DNA of 64,000 nt, from contig NZ_CP110678.1 in NCBI RefSeq assembly GCF_026167545.1, forward strand, positions 2,353,501-2,417,500, read 5' to 3'. The stretch is from Sphingomonas sp. S1-29. GTDB lineage: Bacteria > Pseudomonadota > Alphaproteobacteria > Sphingomonadales > Sphingomonadaceae. The notes under the pieces were generated by a model that did not search any database, was not told where the DNA came from, and was given only the letters and a program-made list of their open reading frames with translations. Positions 18,414 through 27,213 of this stretch are shown here, piece by piece. Both the position numbers and the translations under genes were made by a program. How positions within the stretch are numbered: position 1 is the stretch's first letter; each line of letters begins with the position of its first letter.

Positions 18414-18605
18414 ATGGCAAAGGCACTGGCAAGCTTCGCGATCAGCCCGACCGGCGACGGGTATCTGCTGATGATCGAGGACGAAGACGGCGACACGATC
18501 GAGATGACTGCGACCTTCGAGCAGCTCGACCTGCTCGCCGAAGCGGTCGACCAGCAACTGAACGGCGACGAAGAGGACGTGCTGGGCGTCGAAGACGAGG
18601 AATGA
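18414..18605 (+). CDS. Small acidic conserved hypothetical protein
   Basis: This 63-aa acidic protein begins MAKALASFAISPTGDGYLLM and continues with IEDEDGDTIEMTATFEQLDL and an acidic tail ending in EDEE. ATG at 18414 is preceded by GGAG at a good distance, so I treat the upstream open frame as non-coding. It looks like a sphingomonad-specific small protein; no function is known to me. It is divergent from hrpB, separated by 93 bases that probably hold both promoters. Confidence 0.75.
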   Translation: MAKALASFAISPTGDGYLLMIEDEDGDTIEMTATFEQLDLLAEAVDQQLNGDEEDVLGVEDEE

Positions 18606-18660
18606 CGCGAAAAGGGGCGAGCCTTGCGGCCCGCCCCTTCATGCCGGCGATCGAGCGCGC

Positions 18661-19044
18661 TTAGTCGCGGTCGCGCCGGTCCTCGCGCCGCTCGACGCGA
18701 TAGTCGCGCCGATCCCCCCGGCGTTCGCCGCGGAAATCGCTGCGGTCGTCGCGGCGCTCGTTGAGAAACTGACGGCGATTGACGTTGCCGCGGCGAAGAT
18801 CTCGGCGGTCGCCCTTGCGATCCTGGCGGAAGTCACGACGATCGTCCTTGCGGTCGCGGCGGAAGTCGCGGCGATCTTCCTTGCGATCGCGGCGATAGTC
18901 GCGCCGGTCATCGTTGCGGCCGCGCCAGCTGCGTCGATCATCGTCGTCGAGCGACACGGCGGCAGCAGCGGCGGGGGCTGCGGTAACCGCAAAGGCGGGC
19001 ATCACCATCGCGGCGAGGGCGGCAAAAAGCATGGGAGTACGCAT
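18661..19044 (-). CDS. Exported Asp/Arg-rich repeat protein
   Basis: The 127-aa product has a clear signal peptide (MRTPMLFAALAAMVMPAFAV then TAAPAAAAA). The rest is almost entirely charged repeats of the DRRDFRRDRKD type with a period near seven to eight residues. Such a protein would be exported and highly charged; the role is unknown. AGGAG precedes the start. It is convergent with the small acidic gene. Confidence 0.78.
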   Translation of the reverse strand: MRTPMLFAALAAMVMPAFAVTAAPAAAAAVSLDDDDRRSWRGRNDDRRDYRRDRKEDRRDFRRDRKDDRRDFRQDRKGDRRDLRRGNVNRRQFLNERRDDRSDFRGERRGDRRDYRVERREDRRDRD

Positions 19045-19249
19045 ACATCTTCTCCTGCGGGCTGACCGGTCGTGCCGGCCGAATTTCCTAACCAAACAAC
19101 GATAGCGCAGGTTGCATGAACGCGCGGCTACGCGCCGTTCAGGTTGGTGAAGGTTGGCCGGGTTTCGCCGCGATTACCGGCGGGTAGCGGGGGATCGGCG
19201 GGAGCGGCGTGCGGTGATGCGAGGGTGTGGTGCGGTGGGTTGCTGCCCT

Positions 19250-19740
19250 TATCCTCCCCCACCAGGGGGAGGGGACCGCCGCGGAGCGGTGGTGGGGGAG
19301 GACTCCCCACGGCGCACGCGTGTCCGCCCCCTCCGTCAGCCCTTCGGGCTGCCACCTCCCCCTGGCGGGGGAGGAGTGTTGGGTTTGTTGGCAAAGCGGT
19401 GAGGCGCCCGATGTCGGGGGGGGCTCTGCGCTTATCCTCCCCCGCCAGGGGGAGGGGGACCGCGCAGCGGTGGAGGGGGAGGACTCCCCACGGCGCGCGT
19501 GTCCCGCCCCCTCCGTCAGCCCTTCGGGCTGCCACCTGTCCCTGGCGGGGGAGGATTTTTGGGTATGTTGGCGAAGCGGTGAGGCGCCCGATGTCGGGGG
19601 CGCTCTGCTGTTATCCTCCCCCGCAAGGGGGAGGGGGACCGCGCAGCGGTGGAGGGGGAGGACTCCCCACGGCGCGCGCGTGTCCTCCCCCTCCGTCAGC
19701 CCTTTGGGCTGCCACCTCCCCCTGGCTGGGGAGGATTTTT
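19250..19740. repeat. Tandem array of family B palindromic repeats
   Basis: Three units of about 180 bases begin near 19251, 19434 and 19613. Each has a left arm CCTCCCCCNCCAGGGGGAGG, a centre GGAGGACTCCCCACGGCGC, CCCCCTCCGTCAGCCCTT, and a right arm CCCCCTGGCGGGGGAGGA; the spacer AAGCGGTGAGGCGCCCGATG is also repeated. The 19045-19748 interval contains no credible gene. Confidence 0.88.
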
Positions 19741-19748
19741 TGGGTTCG

Positions 19749-20762
19749 TTAGTAGGCTCGAGCGACCGCGAATTCGACGGCTTCTACCATCGCGTCCTTT
19801 GCCGAGCTGGCGGGGAACATGCCGAGGGCGTCGACCGCGCGCTGGCCGTAGTGGCGGGCGCGGGCGAGGGTGTCGTCGACCGCGCGGGTTTCGCGGACCA
19901 GTTCGATCGCGCGTTCGAATTCGGCATCGCCGTTGCGACGACCCTCGACCGCGTCCTTCCAGAATTTGCGCGTTTCGGTGTCGCCGCGGGCGTGCGCGAG
20001 GATGACCGGAAGCGTCATCTTGCCCTCGCGGAAATCGTCGCCGGCGTCCTTGCCCATCGTGCCCGCGTCCGAGACATAGTCGATCGCGTCGTCGACCAGC
20101 TGGAAGGCGATGCCGAGATTGCGGCCATAGGCGTCGAGCGCCATTTCCTCGCGCTCGGGGCGTTCGGCGACGACCGCGGCGATCCGGCAGGCGGCGGCGA
20201 ACAAGGCGGCGGTCTTGGCGCCGATGATCTCGAGATAGCGTTCCTCGCCGATCTCGATCCGGCGCGCGGCCGTGAGCTGGTTGACCTCGCCCTCGGCGAT
20301 CACCGCCGATGCGTTCGAGAGGATCTTGAGCACCTTGAGGCTGCCGTCCTCGACCATCAGCTCGAACGAGCGGCTGAAGAGGAAATCGCCGACCAGGACG
20401 CTGGCCGGATTGCCCCAGATGACGTTGGCGGTGCGGCGGCCGCGGCGCAGATCGGAGCCATCGACGACATCGTCGTGGAGCAGGGTGGCGGTATGGATGA
20501 ATTCGACCGCGGCGGCGAGGCGGTGGTGGCGGGTGCCGGCATAATCGAGCACCGCGGCGCTCGCGAGCGTCAGCATCGGCCGCAATCTTTTGCCGCCGCC
20601 GGCGATCAGATGCCCGGCAAGCTCGGGGATCAGCGGGATATCCGATTGCATGCGATCGATGATGACCGCGTTGACGCGGTTCATGTCATGCGCGGTGATG
20701 CCGATCATCGGATCGAGCGACGGGGCGGGGCGGCCGGCGAGGCGATGCACGGTTGCAGTCAT
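19749..20762 (-). CDS. Polyprenyl diphosphate synthase (octa/decaprenyl type)
   Basis: This trans-isoprenyl diphosphate synthase of 337 aa probably makes the ubiquinone side chain. The first Asp-rich motif is LLHDDVVDGSDLRRG near residue 95, the second is FQLVDDAIDY near residue 220, and GGGKRLRPML precedes the first. Chain length (C40 or C50) cannot be read from sequence here. ATG at 20762 is chosen (MTATVHRLAG); an in-frame GTG lies one codon upstream. It is divergent from chorismate mutase. Confidence 0.92.
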   Translation of the reverse strand: MTATVHRLAGRPAPSLDPMIGITAHDMNRVNAVIIDRMQSDIPLIPELAGHLIAGGGKRLRPMLTLASAAVLDYAGTRHHRLAAAVEFIHTATLLHDDVVDGSDLRRGRRTANVIWGNPASVLVGDFLFSRSFELMVEDGSLKVLKILSNASAVIAEGEVNQLTAARRIEIGEERYLEIIGAKTAALFAAACRIAAVVAERPEREEMALDAYGRNLGIAFQLVDDAIDYVSDAGTMGKDAGDDFREGKMTLPVILAHARGDTETRKFWKDAVEGRRNGDAEFERAIELVRETRAVDDTLARARHYGQRAVDALGMFPASSAKDAMVEAVEFAVARAY

Positions 20763-20860
20763 CACCCGGCGACTTGGGCGTTCGGGGCGGCAAACGCAAC
20801 CTGCTTGCGCAAATGCGCTGCGGCGGCCTAGGGGTTTTGCGACCGGAAGAGGGGCCGACC

Positions 20861-21139
20861 ATGGCAGACGACAGGCTTGCGCGGTATCGCCAGAGCATCG
20901 ACAATATCGACATGGCGCTGGTGTGCCTGCTCGCCGAGCGCTTCAAGGTGACGCAGGCGGTGGGCGAGTACAAGGCGCAGGCCGGGCTGCCGCCCGCCGA
21001 TCCGGGGCGCGAGGAAGCGCAGATCGCGCGGCTGCGCGGGCTGGCGAAGGATGCCGATCTCGATCCCGAGTTCAGCGAGAAATTCCTGCGCTTCATCATC
21101 GACGAGGTGATCCGCCATCACGAGCGGCTGCAGGGCTGA
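20861..21139 (+). CDS. Chorismate mutase (AroQ type)
   Basis: This is a 92-aa all-helical AroQ-class enzyme converting chorismate to prephenate for Phe/Tyr synthesis. The sequence has RYRQSIDNIDMALVCLLAER, then FKVTQAVGEYKAQAGLPPAD, REEAQIARLRGLAKDADLDP and IIDEVIRHHERLQ, all typical of the family. ATG at 20861 follows GAAGAGGGG. It precedes the glycoside operon by 56 bases but has no obvious functional link with it. Confidence 0.9.
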   Translation: MADDRLARYRQSIDNIDMALVCLLAERFKVTQAVGEYKAQAGLPPADPGREEAQIARLRGLAKDADLDPEFSEKFLRFIIDEVIRHHERLQG

Positions 21140-21195
21140 AGCTGGGGCTGGTTGAAGCTGGACAGTCGCGGTACCGACGCCCAAGCCGGGACGCC

Positions 21196-22308
21196 ATGAC
21201 CGACCATCTGATCTTCACCCCCGACGATGTCGACCTGACGCGCTCGCCGCTTCGGCGTTCGCTCGATGAGCCCACCTTCGTGCTGGGGGCGTTCAATCCC
21301 GGCTTCACGCGGCTGGAAAGCGGCAATTTGCTGCTGATGGTGCGCGTCGCCGAGGCGCTGGTGGAGCCGGTGGTCGATGGCCATGCGCGGACGATCCGCT
21401 GGACGGCGCAGGGCTATGTGCTCGATCGCTTCGCGGTGGACGCGATCGACATGGCCGATCCGCGCCAGTTCGAATTGAAGGGGCGGCGCAACCGGCTACT
21501 GGGGCTGACCTCGCTGTCGTGGCTGTTGCCGGTCGAGCTCGATTCCGAGGGCGAGCGGGTGGTGGCGGTGCATTATGACCGCGCGATCGCGCCGCAGGCG
21601 AGCTGGCAGGATTATGGCATCGAGGATGCGCGGATCAGCCGGATCGGTGCGCGCTGGTATATGACGGTGTGTGCCGTTTCCGCCGAGCGGCATTCGACCG
21701 CGCTCTATACTTCCGACAATGCACTCGACTGGCAGTGCGAGGGGATGGTGCTCGATCACCAGAACAAGGACATGCTGTTGTTCGAGGGGCTGGTCGGCGG
21801 GCGGTTCATGGCGCTGACGCGGCCGCTGGGCGAATGTTATTTCGCCTATCCGGGGACAAGCGAATGGGCGGGCGGGCCGTCGATCAACTTCGCGCAATCG
21901 CCCGATGCGCTGCACTGGAAACCGATCGAGGCACCGGGAATCCGCGCGCGCGCCGGATCGACCTCGGCGCTGAAAGTTGGCGGGGGGACGCCGCCGGTGC
22001 TGACCGATGCCGGGTGGCTGACGCTATATCACGGGGTCGAGCAGCAGGCGTCGGTGGGGGTGTATCGGACGTTCTGGGCGCTGTTCGACCGCGACGATCC
22101 GACGCGGATATTGGCGGTCGAGGATCGGGTGCCGCTGATCGAGGCTAATGCCGCGCTGACCGCGCATCTGGCGCATCAGATGTATCTGCCGAGCCCCGTC
22201 GTGTTCTCGACCGGCATGGTCGATGGCGGCGATGACTGGATCGTTGCGTCGGGCGAGGCCGATCTGGCGTGCCGGATCACGCGGGTGGCCAAGGGGGTGT
22301 TCGGGTGA
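21196..22308 (+). CDS. GH130-like glycosidase/phosphorylase
   Basis: The 370-aa protein has a five-bladed beta-propeller pattern with GH130 landmarks: AFNPGFTRLESGNLLLMVRV, WQDYGIEDARISRIG, DMLLFEGLVGGRFMALTRP and GGTPPVLTDAGWLTLYHGV. GH130 enzymes are mostly inverting mannoside phosphorylases or hydrolases, so action on a mannose-containing glycoside is plausible, but the substrate cannot be assigned. Its stop overlaps the GTG start of the GH13 gene, so the operon is translationally coupled. Confidence 0.82.
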   Translation: MTDHLIFTPDDVDLTRSPLRRSLDEPTFVLGAFNPGFTRLESGNLLLMVRVAEALVEPVVDGHARTIRWTAQGYVLDRFAVDAIDMADPRQFELKGRRNRLLGLTSLSWLLPVELDSEGERVVAVHYDRAIAPQASWQDYGIEDARISRIGARWYMTVCAVSAERHSTALYTSDNALDWQCEGMVLDHQNKDMLLFEGLVGGRFMALTRPLGECYFAYPGTSEWAGGPSINFAQSPDALHWKPIEAPGIRARAGSTSALKVGGGTPPVLTDAGWLTLYHGVEQQASVGVYRTFWALFDRDDPTRILAVEDRVPLIEANAALTAHLAHQMYLPSPVVFSTGMVDGGDDWIVASGEADLACRITRVAKGVFG

Positions 22309-23861
22309 GCGCGCCCTGGTGGCAGAGCGCGGTGCTGTATCAGGTCTATCCGCGATCGTTTCAGGATTCGAACGGCGACGGCATCGGCGACCTGGCGGGG
22401 ATCACCGCGCGGCTCGACGATCTGGTGGCGCTGGGCGTGGATGCGCTGTGGATTTCGCCGGTGTTTCCCTCGCCAATGGCCGATTTCGGCTATGACGTGG
22501 CCGATTATTGCGACATCGATCCGCGCTTCGGGACGCTGGCCGAGATGGACCGGCTGGTGACCGAGGCGCATGCGCGCGGGCTGAAGATACTGCTCGATTA
22601 CGTGCCCAATCATTCGTCGGACCAGCATCCGTGGTTCACCGCGAGCCGGTCGTCGCGCGATGATCCCAAGCGCGACTGGTATATCTGGCGCGACGCTGCG
22701 CCCGATGGCGGGCCGCCCAACAACTGGATCAGCGATTTCGGCGGGCCGGCCTGGGAATGGGACGCCGCGACCGGGCAATATTACGCGCATGCGTTTCTGG
22801 CGCAGCAGCCCGATCTCAACTGGCGCAACCCCGAGCTTCGTGCGGCGATGTTGGACGTGCTTCGTTTCTGGTTCGATCGCGGGATCGACGGGTTTCGGAT
22901 CGACGTGCTTTGGCACATGATCAAGCATGCCGATTTCATCGACAATCCGGTGAACCCCGATTGGCATGGCGGCATGGCAGAGATGGACCGGGTGCATCAG
23001 ACGCATTCGACCGACCAGCCCGAGGTACACGAAATCGCCCGCGCGATGCGCGCGATCGCCGATGCGGCGGGCGAGCGGTTGCTGGTGGGGGAGATCTATC
23101 TGCCGGTCGAGCGGCTGATGGCTTATTATGGCGGGGTGCATCTGCCGCTGAACTTCCAGCTGATCGGGGCGGCGTGGCATGCGCCGTCGTTGCTGGCGCT
23201 GATCGAGGGGTATGAGGCGGCGCTGCCCGAGGGCGGCTGGCCCAATTGGGTGCTGGGCAATCATGATCGGCCGCGCGCGGCGACTCGCTTTGGCCCCGAG
23301 CAGGCGCGGGTGGCGGCGATGTTGCTGCTGACGCTGCGCGGCACGCCGACAATCTATTATGGCGACGAGATCGGCATGGCCGACGTCGCGATTCCGGCCG
23401 AGCGGGTGCAGGACCCGCGCGAATTGCGCGAGCCGGGCAAGGGGCTGGGGCGCGATCCGGTGCGGACGCCGATGGCGTGGGACGACAGCGCGAACGGTGG
23501 CTTCACCAGCGGCGAGCCGTGGTTGCCGCTGCATGCCGACTGGCCCAGGCGCAACATGGGCGTGCAGCGCGACGAGGCGGGGTCGATGTGGCGGCTGTAT
23601 CGTGACCTGCTGGCGCTGCGGCGGGCGACGCCGGCGCTGGCGCTGGGCGATTGGGCGGCGGTGGCGAGCGTCGGCGAGGTGCTTGCCTATGAACGGCGGC
23701 TGGGCGACGCGCGCGTGCTGGTGGTGCTGAACCTTGGCACCGCATACGCCCCGTTCGCACTGCCCGAGTGGGCGGCGGAGCTGTCGGTGGTGCTATCGAG
23801 TGCCGAGGGCGATGCCGATCCGCGATTGCTCGGCCCCAATGAAGGACTGATCCTGGCATGA
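22305..23861 (+). CDS. GH13 alpha-glucosidase / alpha-amylase family protein
   Basis: This 518-aa GH13 enzyme has the (beta/alpha)8 motifs: region I LLDYVPNHSSDQHPWF, region II DGFRIDVLWHM with the nucleophile Asp, region III LLVGEIYLP with the acid/base Glu, and region IV WVLGNHDRPR. The calcium-like DSNGDGIGDLAGI loop is also present. It resembles oligo-1,6-glucosidase or trehalose-type glucosidases. No signal peptide is seen, so it is cytoplasmic. The GTG start at 22305 sits in the GTGA overlap with the GH130 gene. The stop overlaps the GT4 start. Confidence 0.92.
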   Translation: MSAPWWQSAVLYQVYPRSFQDSNGDGIGDLAGITARLDDLVALGVDALWISPVFPSPMADFGYDVADYCDIDPRFGTLAEMDRLVTEAHARGLKILLDYVPNHSSDQHPWFTASRSSRDDPKRDWYIWRDAAPDGGPPNNWISDFGGPAWEWDAATGQYYAHAFLAQQPDLNWRNPELRAAMLDVLRFWFDRGIDGFRIDVLWHMIKHADFIDNPVNPDWHGGMAEMDRVHQTHSTDQPEVHEIARAMRAIADAAGERLLVGEIYLPVERLMAYYGGVHLPLNFQLIGAAWHAPSLLALIEGYEAALPEGGWPNWVLGNHDRPRAATRFGPEQARVAAMLLLTLRGTPTIYYGDEIGMADVAIPAERVQDPRELREPGKGLGRDPVRTPMAWDDSANGGFTSGEPWLPLHADWPRRNMGVQRDEAGSMWRLYRDLLALRRATPALALGDWAAVASVGEVLAYERRLGDARVLVVLNLGTAYAPFALPEWAAELSVVLSSAEGDADPRLLGPNEGLILA

Positions 23862-24865
23862 AGATCGCGATGATCGCGCCGATCGCGTGGCGCACCCCGC
23901 CGCGGCATTATGGGCCGTGGGAGCTGGTGACGAGCCTGCTGACCGAGGCCTTGGTGGCGCGCGGGATCGACGTTACCCTGTTTGCGACGCAGGATTCGAT
24001 CACCGCCGCGACGCTCGCAGGGGTGGTGCCCGCCGCCTATAGCGAAGACCCGGCGATCGACGCGAAGGTGTGGGAACATGCCCATCTGGCGCATGTGTTC
24101 GAGCGGGCGGGCGAGTTCGACCTGATCCACAACCAGGCCGATTTCCCCGCGCACGCCTTTGCCAATCTGGTGCCCACGCCGATGGTGACGACGATCCACG
24201 GCTTTTCGAGCGACCGGATCCTGCCGATGTACAAGCCGTACGAGGATCGCGTGCATTTCGTCGCGATCAGCGATGCCGACCGGCATCCTTCGCTTCGCTA
24301 CGCAGCGACGATCCATCACGGGATTCCGCTGGGCGACTTCCGCTTCGATGCGCAGGGCAGCGACGACCTGTTGTTCTTCGGGCGGATGCACCCCGACAAG
24401 GGCGCGGCCGAGGCGATTGCGGTGGCGCAGGCGACGGGGCGCGAGCTGGCGATGTACGGGATCGTGCAGGACCAGGGCTATTACGAGCGCGAGGTGGTGC
24501 CGTGGCTGAGCGACCGCATCCGCCATCCCGGCGCGGTGGGTGGGGCGGAGCGGATCGCGGCGCTGGGGCAGGCGCGCGCGCTGCTGCACCTCATCAATTT
24601 CGACGAGCCGTTCGGGCTGTCGGTGATCGAGGCGATGGCGTGCGGCACCCCGGTGATCGCGATGCGGCGCGGCAGCATGGCCGAACTGATCGAGCATGGG
24701 GTGAACGGGTTTCTGGTCGACAGCCTCGACGAAGCGATCGCGGCGGTCGAGCGGGTGGGCGAAATCGACCGGGCGGCGTGCCGGCGCAGCGTCGAGGCGC
24801 GGTTTTCGGTCGAGGCGATGGCGGCGAAATATGAGGCGCTGTACCGGGATATTCTGGGGGGGTGA
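23858..24865 (+). CDS. GT4-family glycosyltransferase
   Basis: The 335-aa protein has the GT-B fold signatures of family 4: MKIAMIAPIAWRTPPRHYGP at the N-terminal donor-side loop, LIHNQADF, TTIHGFSSDR, LLFFGRMHPDKG at the start of the second domain, and the nucleotide-sugar EX7E region INFDEPFGLSVIEAMACGTP. An ATGA overlap couples it to the GH13 gene. The GH130, GH13 and GT4 set suggests turnover or synthesis of an intracellular oligosaccharide or glycosidic osmolyte; this is inference. Confidence 0.9.
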   Translation: MKIAMIAPIAWRTPPRHYGPWELVTSLLTEALVARGIDVTLFATQDSITAATLAGVVPAAYSEDPAIDAKVWEHAHLAHVFERAGEFDLIHNQADFPAHAFANLVPTPMVTTIHGFSSDRILPMYKPYEDRVHFVAISDADRHPSLRYAATIHHGIPLGDFRFDAQGSDDLLFFGRMHPDKGAAEAIAVAQATGRELAMYGIVQDQGYYEREVVPWLSDRIRHPGAVGGAERIAALGQARALLHLINFDEPFGLSVIEAMACGTPVIAMRRGSMAELIEHGVNGFLVDSLDEAIAAVERVGEIDRAACRRSVEARFSVEAMAAKYEALYRDILGG

Positions 24866-24902
24866 GCGGGATGCGTTTATCGTGACCCGTCGATTGCCTC
24901 TT

Positions 24903-25052
24903 CGTCATTCCTGCAAAGGCGTTGGTTCATGGCCAGCGCGCGGGACTCTGGGTTCCCGCTTTCGCGGGAATGACGGGGGGGGGGACAGCGCCAGGGCATT
25001 ATGCACTGACGCGGTACTCCAAGGTTTCTCGACTTCGCTCGAAACGAACGGG
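24903..25052. repeat. Two dispersed palindromic repeats
   Basis: One element runs from TCGTCATTCCTGCAAAGGCG to CCGCTTTCGCGGGAATGACG (24903-24977). A half copy of family A (GGTTTCTCGACTTCGCTCGA) follows at 25023-25052. They lie between the convergent GT4 and thiolase genes and may serve as a transcription barrier. Confidence 0.75.
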
Positions 25053-25076
25053 TTTGGGTGCGGCAACGATTGCGGG

Positions 25077-26270
25077 TCAGACGATTTCGAACAGGCCGGC
25101 TGCGCCCATGCCGCCGGCGGTGCACATCGATACCACGACATAGCGCACCCCGCGGCGGCGGCCTTCGATCAGGGCGTGGCCGACCATGCGGCTGCCGGTC
25201 ATGCCGAAGGGGTGGCCGATCGCGATCGCGCCGCCATTGACGTTGTAGCGTTCAGGGTCGATGCCGAGCGCGTCGCGGCAATAAAGGCATTGGCTGGCAA
25301 AGGCTTCGTTGAGCTCCCACAGGCCGATATCGGCGACGGTAAGCCCCGCGCGGTCGAGCAATTTGGGGATCGCGAAGACCGGGCCGATGCCCATTTCCTC
25401 CGGCGCGCAGCCCGCGACCTGGAAGCCGCGATAGATGCCGAGGATGGGCAGGTTTTCGGCCTGTGCGGTGGCACGGTCCATCACGATCTGCGCGGCGGCG
25501 CCGTCGGAAAGCTGGCTGGCATTGCCCGCGGTGACGAAGCGCCCTTCGGCAACAACCTCGCCGCCCTGCCACACGGGCTTGAGCGCGGCGAGCCCTTCGG
25601 CGGTGGTGCCCGCGCGGATGCCCTCGTCCTGGGTGACGGTGACCTGCTCGGTGCCGGTGTGGACGCCCTGTTTGTCGATCAGCGCCTTTTCGACGGTGAT
25701 CGGTGCGATCTCGGCATCGAACGCGCCGCTGGCGAGGCCGGCGGCGGCGCGCTGCTGGCTTTGCGCGGCATAGGCGTCTTGGCGCTCGCGGCTGATGCCG
25801 TAGCGATCGGCGACGATCTCAGCGGTTTCGATCATCGGCATATAGGCGTGCGGCACCTGATCGAGCACCGAGCGATTGGGATAGCGCGGCGCGTCCTTCA
25901 TCGTCAGGCTGATCGATTCCATGCCCCCGGCAAGCGCGACATCGAGGTCGCCGGCGATGATCGAACGCGCGGCGAGCGCGACCGCGGTCAGCCCCGAGCC
26001 GCATTTGCGATCGAGCGAGAAGGCGGGGATGCTCTGCGGCAGGCCGGCGGCGAATAGCGACATGCGCGCAAGGTTCGCGCCCTGCGTCCCCCATTGGTTG
26101 CCCGCGCCGAAAAAGACATCGTCGATCCGGGCGGGGTCGATCCCGGCGCGCTCGATCGCGGCGCGCATGACATGGCCGCCGAGCACCGGCGCTTCGGTGG
26201 CGTTGAAATAGCCGCGCCCGGCCTTGCCGATGCCGGTGCGCGCGGTCGAGACGATGACGGCTTCGCGCAT
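25077..26270 (-). CDS. Acetyl-CoA acyltransferase (thiolase)
   Basis: This 397-aa thiolase carries the active-site Cys in [20 protein letters not shown] near residue 90, His in [17 protein letters not shown] near residue 350 and Cys in [17 protein letters not shown] at the C-terminus. NEAFASQC is also present. It cleaves or forms acyl-CoA C-C bonds in fatty acid or aromatic degradation. It lies 21 bases downstream of an enoyl-CoA hydratase gene on the same strand, which fits a beta-oxidation pair. Confidence 0.94.
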   Translation of the reverse strand: MREAVIVSTARTGIGKAGRGYFNATEAPVLGGHVMRAAIERAGIDPARIDDVFFGAGNQWGTQGANLARMSLFAAGLPQSIPAFSLDRKCGSGLTAVALAARSIIAGDLDVALAGGMESISLTMKDAPRYPNRSVLDQVPHAYMPMIETAEIVADRYGISRERQDAYAAQSQQRAAAGLASGAFDAEIAPITVEKALIDKQGVHTGTEQVTVTQDEGIRAGTTAEGLAALKPVWQGGEVVAEGRFVTAGNASQLSDGAAAQIVMDRATAQAENLPILGIYRGFQVAGCAPEEMGIGPVFAIPKLLDRAGLTVADIGLWELNEAFASQCLYCRDALGIDPERYNVNGGAIAIGHPFGMTGSRMVGHALIEGRRRGVRYVVVSMCTAGGMGAAGLFEIV

Positions 26271-26291
26271 GGAAAATCCTTTTGTCGGGGG

Positions 26292-27077
26292 TCAGTCTGC
26301 GAAGACGGGGCTGCGCCGTTCGATGTTGGCGCGGACGGCCTCGAGCTGGTTCGGGGTGCGCATGAGCTGCGCCTGTTCGTCGCTTTCGGCCTGCAGGATG
26401 GCTGCGGAATCGGCGTCGGCGGCGAGGTTGGCGAGGCGCTTGGCGGCGCGCACCGCCTGGGGGTGGCGGCCGGCGATCTGCTGCGCCAGGTCCATCGCCG
26501 CGGCGTGCGGATCGTCGGCGAGGCGGGTGACGAAGCCGTGCGCGAGCGCTTCGGCGGCGTCGAATTCGCGCGCGGTATAGGCAAGCTCGCGCAGCACGTC
26601 GTCGCGAACGATCGTCCGCCACAACGCGAACCCCGCCATGTCGGGGACGATCCCCCATTTGAGCTCCATGATCGACAGCCGGGTGGCAGGGGCGCAGATG
26701 CGGATGTCGGCGCCGCCCATGATCTGGAAGCCGCCGCCGAACGCGATGCCGTGGACCGCGGCGATGACGGGGACGGGCAGGTTGCGCCAGCCCCAGGCGA
26801 CGTGCTGATAGAGATTGGCGTCGCCATAGGTGCGCCCCTCGAGCGTGGCGCCCGAGCCGCCTGTCGCCATGCTGGCCATGTCGAGCCCGGCGCAAAAAGC
26901 GCGGCCTTCGCCCGACAGCACGATGCAGCGCAGCCCCGGCGTCTCGCCCAGCCGCAGGATGGTGCCGGCGATCGCGGCGAACATCTGCGGGTCGAGCGCG
27001 TTCATCTTTTCGGGCCGCGACAGCCGGACATCGGCGATCCCAGCTTCGATCGTGGTGGTTACGCGCTGGTCGCTCAT
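26292..27077 (-). CDS. Enoyl-CoA hydratase/isomerase (crotonase family)
   Basis: This 261-aa crotonase-fold enzyme starts MSDQRVTTTIEAGIADVRLS with a strong GGAGGCGAGG ribosome-binding region; an in-frame ATG 27 codons upstream is less likely. The oxyanion-hole segments are GRAFCAGLDMASM and IAAVHGIAFGGGFQIMGGAD. The Glu pair of the hydratase is not clearly present (IRICAPATRLSIMELKWGIV), so isomerase or a related reaction is possible. It is probably co-transcribed with the thiolase gene and diverges from the thioesterase genes. Confidence 0.9.
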   Translation of the reverse strand: MSDQRVTTTIEAGIADVRLSRPEKMNALDPQMFAAIAGTILRLGETPGLRCIVLSGEGRAFCAGLDMASMATGGSGATLEGRTYGDANLYQHVAWGWRNLPVPVIAAVHGIAFGGGFQIMGGADIRICAPATRLSIMELKWGIVPDMAGFALWRTIVRDDVLRELAYTAREFDAAEALAHGFVTRLADDPHAAAMDLAQQIAGRHPQAVRAAKRLANLAADADSAAILQAESDEQAQLMRTPNQLEAVRANIERRSPVFAD

Positions 27078-27213
27078 CCTCGCCTCCATCTTTTGGTACG
27101 GGTGTATGACGGCATAAACGAGGTTGCGCGAGGGGCTTTCGGATCGAGGGTATGCCAAAAGGCGCGCAATCGCGGCGGTTGGCGCTGCGCGTATCGCGCG
27201 CTATGGGGCGGGG

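Noticed and set aside
19250..19740. Possible CRISPR array
   Set aside because: The repeats are long palindromes of about 120 bases with repeated spacers; CRISPR repeats are short with unique spacers, and no cas genes are present.
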